Below are positions 59,900-64,000 of a stretch of DNA of 64,000 nucleotides, piece by piece; the first letter of the stretch is position 1; the number at the start of each line of letters is the position of its first letter. The stretch lies in contig LSRX01000425.1 in assembly GCA_001939145.1 (NCBI GenBank), positions 126,464 through 190,463 of the forward strand, read 5' to 3'. The notes beneath the pieces were generated by a model. The model had not been told where the DNA came from. It saw nothing but the letters and a program-made list of their open reading frames with translations, and made no database searches. The DNA comes from Symbiodinium microadriaticum (lineage: Eukaryota; Sar; Dinophyceae; Suessiales; Symbiodiniaceae). The translations under genes and the position numbers were made by a program.

Positions 59900-61690
59900 C
59901 TCGCCTACGAAGCGTCACAGCTTCTTGCAGTTTGGTTTGCGTGGCTTCGTACCGGGCGTGGCTTTCGGAATCCCAACCCGTATAACAGTGGCATTGGCGC
60001 ACTGCTGAAGCATTAAATCCATGAGTTGGAAAACTTCATCGCGATCCCGAGGCAAAACCGAGCAGTTGGCTTGCCCGAACGGCGATTCCTCTCCACTGAG
60101 GCCAAACGCACGCTTCGAGCCAAAGACTCCAAGCTTCATCAGGCTTGCCTTGGGAGACCTTCAAAGGCAAGCGTGGGATCATCTTGGGGTTCGCCTACAT
60201 AAAATCGACATGATTTCCGAGGGTGCACAGTCAGACCGAATGCTTCGTCAAAATCTCTCGTGATGCGCAATCATCGAGGAAGACCCTAACGAGGTCCAGT
60301 TTCGGCAGAGTCCATATCCATGTCGCCATCACTAGGTTCAAAGCCCAAGGGGCGAGCGGATCTCCTTGAGGTAATCCACGCTGGCGGCTAGCACGAATCG
60401 TGATGCCTGTAGGACCGTCCAGCGTCCACACGTGCCGCTCTAGCCGCTCCCATAAATCCACGACGTGAAACATGAACAAAGGAGCTCGAGCGCGACGGAG
60501 AAGGTCTTCTTTCTGGGGCTGGGGGTTTTCTAGCTCAAACTCTTTCCTCACCTATTGGGGCAAACCTTATTTCCCCACTCAGAAGATATTATAAATGATA
60601 CTTCCGAAAAAGACTCTGTGTTGATCTCTTAGAGATCGTATGAAATTATAAAACTTCCTCAACTCATAATAGACATATGCTCAACGGACTCTGACCTTCA
60701 TTTCTTTCACCATGCGATCGGGGGTCTGCGAGGGCCACACGTGTCTCAAGAATTCTGCCGGTCATCACAGCGACCTTCAANTGCCCCGGAGCCTGTTGCA
60801 GTTACTTGGCCAGGAGGCTTCAAGAAAATTTTCTCGCCCATGCTTGAGAACACGCGCAGCCCAATCATTCACATTCATGCTTGGCACAGGAAAATTTTCT
60901 TTAAAACTCTCACGGAAACTCATGCCAAGAAAACTCACATAAAAACTGTAGTGGAAACCTACTGCAGGAAACTGTAAGTTACCTTGCATCAAGAGCATTT
61001 GAAAACCCGCACGCCCTGCGTGCTGCCCAGCCCCAAGGGAAAGAATGTCTAGTCGACACGTCGAAAACGCCCAAGACTGACCGAATCAAAGCATTTTTCG
61101 GTGTCTCCCGCCACAATTGAGTCTGCTCGTGGTAGGCGTTGGCCGAATGCACAGCAGGTGGAGCGCCCCCTCGGCCGCCAATCAGCTCCGGCGACAGCCA
61201 CGCAGAAGCCCAATGGCCGAGCAAGGAAGCAGATCTGGCCGCCCAGAGGCAGTACGCAACTTGCATGACTGTCAGAGGCCGAGCATGCCTCGACTCCTTT
61301 GGAATGCAAACAAGCCGTGCAGCATGCCACGCCTGAGGAAACTGCATCCCAGCATCCAGCTCAGAATACAAAGCAGCAAGCCTCTCCAAATGGACATCTG
61401 GAACATCACGGTAGTGTTGAAAGGAAAGACCATCCAGGCCCGCTGCACTGCTGCGAATCTGAGCGCGGATATCGACAACAGTCCATGGCGGCGGTCCAGG
61501 AAACTCAAAGGTTCGTGAAGCCAGACCTTCTGCAAAGACGTCAGCAGCCGACACACCCGCCGCAACAGCTGCCGGACTCCTCTCCGGCCACCGACGCAGC
61601 CACTCCGCCTTGATCGCGTCCCCTTGCTCGGAAGGAGTGATGGCAAGAAACCCAGGACCAGACTTAACCCACTTAGAAGCCAAGCTAAGG
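59900..61690 (-). mobile_element. LINE fragment with RT motifs
   Basis: Frame 61683-60979 (234 codons) carries MASKWVKSGPG, DIRAQIRSSAAGLDGLSFQHY and MQFPQAWHAARLVCIPKES. Frame 60551-60231 carries VWTLDGPTGITIRASRQ, motif B (GLPQGDPLAPWAL) and motif C (VFLDDCA). Between them 60.55-60.98 kb is unrelated and holds one unknown base (60781). The two frames probably belong to one broken element. Confidence 0.72.
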
Positions 61691-61837
61691 TCACGAACAC
61701 GAGCCTTCCAATCGTTGATGCAGCATCCTGTTCCTCAACAGCATCTTGACGATGAGCCGCCCACTCACGCAGCACCTTCACGAAGTAGCACTGCAAAGCT
61801 TGGATTTGAGCGTCCGCGAAACCACCGTTGAACGTGA

Positions 61838-62480
61838 CTACACCAGTCTGTCGCATGCACTGAGGCAGACAGTCAGGAAGAGCTGCAGCAGGAACTCCTC
61901 CCGAAAACCATGGCTAGCTGACAGCTCTCGTCGCGCAGTGTCATTGGCACTGCAAGACCATAAGAGATGATCGGTGTGCTCGTCATCGAGGCCACAGCAC
62001 CGGCAGCGCGCATCAGCCACTTTAGATGCTTTGAACAGACGGTGTCTGCTCCACAGCAGGCCGGCGCGGCTTGGGCTTGGGCCGCTTTTGCAGTCCATGT
62101 TTTGGATCTCCTCCTGAGTTATGGCCAGGCTCTGAGCGAAACTCGAAATCCTGTGAAGGAATTTACTCTTCAGCAACTTCCACCGCGTCTGCCTGCGAGC
62201 AAGACTGTATCCACGCCGCTGCTGACCGGGACATCGGTGATACAGCTTCTGCGGCGAAAGTTCCACGTCTTGGCGCAGGTCTCACACGCCCACAGCTCCA
62301 TGATTTTGGGCGCCGCATCATGGGGGTGAACGAAAGGTTGGATCTTATGGGCCTCCGGCGATGTCTCACTCATTTCAGCCGAAAGCTGCTTCACCACCTT
62401 TCTTTTGCTCAAATTGCTAGTTCCTCCAGGGATCACCTTGCTTATGGGTTTGCTGGGCGAGGCGAGCCCTATTCTGCTTG
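61838..62480 (-). pseudogene. LINE ORF2 C-terminal fragment with zinc knuckle
   Basis: Frame 62266-61838 carries CRCCGLDDEHTDHLLWSC, a Cys-x2-Cys-x7-His-x4-Cys knuckle like those ending the RTs at 6.83 and 24.1 kb. Just upstream (about 62290) ACETCAKTWNFRRRSC is a further Cys-rich piece. It ends where the next LINE's RT N-terminus begins, so two elements abut. Confidence 0.65.
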
Positions 62481-62519
62481 AGGGTTTTCTTCGGTTCTTA
62501 GCAGGCTTGCAAATGTCGT

Positions 62520-63129
62520 AAGGCTACCAGTGCCTTGGAAGAGCGTGGCCCTTGCGGATTCCTTGCTGGCACTCTGAACATCTCCATTCGCACAAGGCTG
62601 GTGGGAGTGGCTCGACAATAGCATCACATCTTCCAGGGCGAGAGAATCTTTCCTTGGGAATGTTGGGACGTCTGTTGTGTCTGTATATACACAACACGTC
62701 GTCGACCCAAAACCGAAGAATCTGGTGCTTGGATAAGTTGTTTGCCAACATCACAGGGCGCTTCTCCAGGTGGAGCAACACGTCGAGGCTTCTGCGTCGT
62801 CCAAGATCTGCAGACAGGGCCGTCAACGGTGTCGCGCTGCCCGCTGTGCTGCGGTTTCGGTGATCTGGATCGAGCGCACGGGCTCATGGTCGGCTCCCGG
62901 AAACGGCGGTCGGCTGATGCCGTTGCCCTGGGCACGAGGAGGCCGGTGACCGAAGCGCTCGCCCTGCTCGCACCATCACCTTCCGCGGCAAAGTCCGAAA
63001 AGCAAGCTGAGCGAGGTTTGCCAGTTGAGGCCCGAGCGGAGGAAGCGGCAAAGGCCGAGAGAGGGATTGAGAGACTGCGAGGCGCCCCTCTCTTACATTT
63101 CGGGCGCTGTGAGCCGCCAGGGTGAGCCG
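62520..63129. other. No recognised gene
   Basis: Short frames on both strands without recognisable domains; may be LINE-derived. Confidence 0.35.
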
Positions 63130-63590
63130 CAGATCGCTATCTAAGAGCTTTGCACATCTTTAGTGAGGAACTCGTAATGCTCAATGCGTTCGTCCAAGTA
63201 CAGAGTGACAGCATGATCATCGTACTCTTCGCCTGTACTGCCCAAACTTCACCGGTACTGGTGAGTACTCGGATGTTGCGTCTCAACGCGCGGCTCAAAG
63301 CAAAGCATTCCAAGTATCCACACCAAGTGCCTGCTTTCTTTATGCCAGCCAGGTACTCCTCGAAATCTCCGAGCCAGCTTTGCGTCGCTCCATGTGGGAA
63401 GACATGACGGCTCGTAGCTGCTTTGCGTGTCGGGGCTTCTTCTCCAACACCGTGAGGGATTGGGCCACGGACAGCAGGAGACAGTCTCCTCGTCCTTCGT
63501 TCGCCACTCGTGTGCCTTTGGCCGGGAACCAGGGCGCCAGCGGAGCAGGCGCCAACTCAGGAGTAGCACTAATCACCCTTTTGGCACTTG
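63130..63590 (-). pseudogene. OTU-like cysteine protease domain
   Basis: Across two or three frames the full OTU pattern is visible. GRGDCLLLSVAQSL is the catalytic-Cys loop. KQLRAVMSSHM is the second helix. GTWCGYLECFALSRAL matches the W-G-G-x-x-E-x-x-A-x-S segment, and IEHYEFL contains the catalytic His in H-Y. It lies at the window edge among LINE fragments, so it is probably another retrotransposon module. The frame changes suggest decay or introns; a host OTU gene remains possible. Confidence 0.68.
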
Positions 63591-64000
63591 GGATCAATAG
63601 CTTCATCCATGTCCTCATCAAAACTTTGGTCATCAAGTTTGCGAGGGAGTCTCTCCTCTTTCGGGCAGTGAGCCGTAAACTTGACAGTCCTCTCTTGATG
63701 AAGTTTGACGCTTTTTGGAGATGTTCTGCGGCGAGCCTCTTTTGTGATGATCATCTCCACATCCTCGTAGCGGGGCTGAAGGATTTCCATGCTGTCACCA
63801 CGCTTTGCGCGCAAAATCCACGCAGCGTGAGTCTTACGCTACTGCCTCTGTTCAAGTTGGCCATCCTCGAATCCACGCTCTTGGAGGATGATGTCGTCGT
63901 AGGAAACATGAATGGGTACCTTGTCTGCACACCATAATAAGCAAGGTCTCAAGTAGGCGTGCATCATCAGGCTGTACTCTTATTCCAAGTTGGCGAACAC

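Overview
This is nuclear DNA of a photosynthetic dinoflagellate, very probably a Symbiodiniaceae alga. The evidence is form II Rubisco in several tandem nuclear copies, one joined head-to-tail as a polyprotein; plastid leaders with an F-V-A-A-P motif; introns whose donors are mostly GC or GA with every acceptor read as AG|G; long CA, CATA and TGC microsatellites; and many decayed non-LTR retrotransposons (LINEs). Essentially every recognisable gene and retroelement lies on the minus strand, so gene order runs from high to low coordinates.

Layout from the left. 1-5.5 kb is mostly non-coding with one possible coiled-coil ORF; 5.5-6.74 kb is a microsatellite with a 665-base gap. 6.74-17.94 kb is a scrap of Rubisco exon split by two LINEs: an 8.4-kb element with a 14-bp target-site duplication (ORF1, OTU-like protease, C2H2 fingers, 2A-like motif, APE endonuclease, reverse transcriptase, and a nested inverted-repeat element), and a 5'-truncated LINE with an open RT-RNase H frame. 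19.11-22.16 kb is Rubisco gene A. 24.1-29.5 kb is a decayed LINE with two OTU-like domains. 31.9 kb carries a plastid leader exon probably belonging to gene A. 34.4-42.1 kb is Rubisco gene C-B, a two-unit polyprotein. 43.8-46.6 kb (leaders at 50.3-50.8 kb) is Rubisco gene D. 47.0-48.8 kb is an intact NRT2-type nitrate transporter lying between D's leader and body exons. 51.2-53.65 kb is a duplicate of the D region holding pseudogene E. 53.75-62.5 kb is a graveyard of related LINE fragments, and 63.13-63.59 kb holds another OTU-like domain.

Functionally, the window joins plastid CO2 fixation (form II Rubisco) with nitrate uptake (NRT2). The Rubisco copies share a nearly identical 1.6-kb core (exons 1b to 3 with their introns) but differ in leader exons, 3' exon structure and intron content. 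C and D have one continuous 3' exon, whereas A and B have two extra introns there. No rRNA, tRNA, snRNA or spliced-leader gene was recognised. All splice junctions are my reading of the sequence against the conserved form II protein, without transcript evidence.
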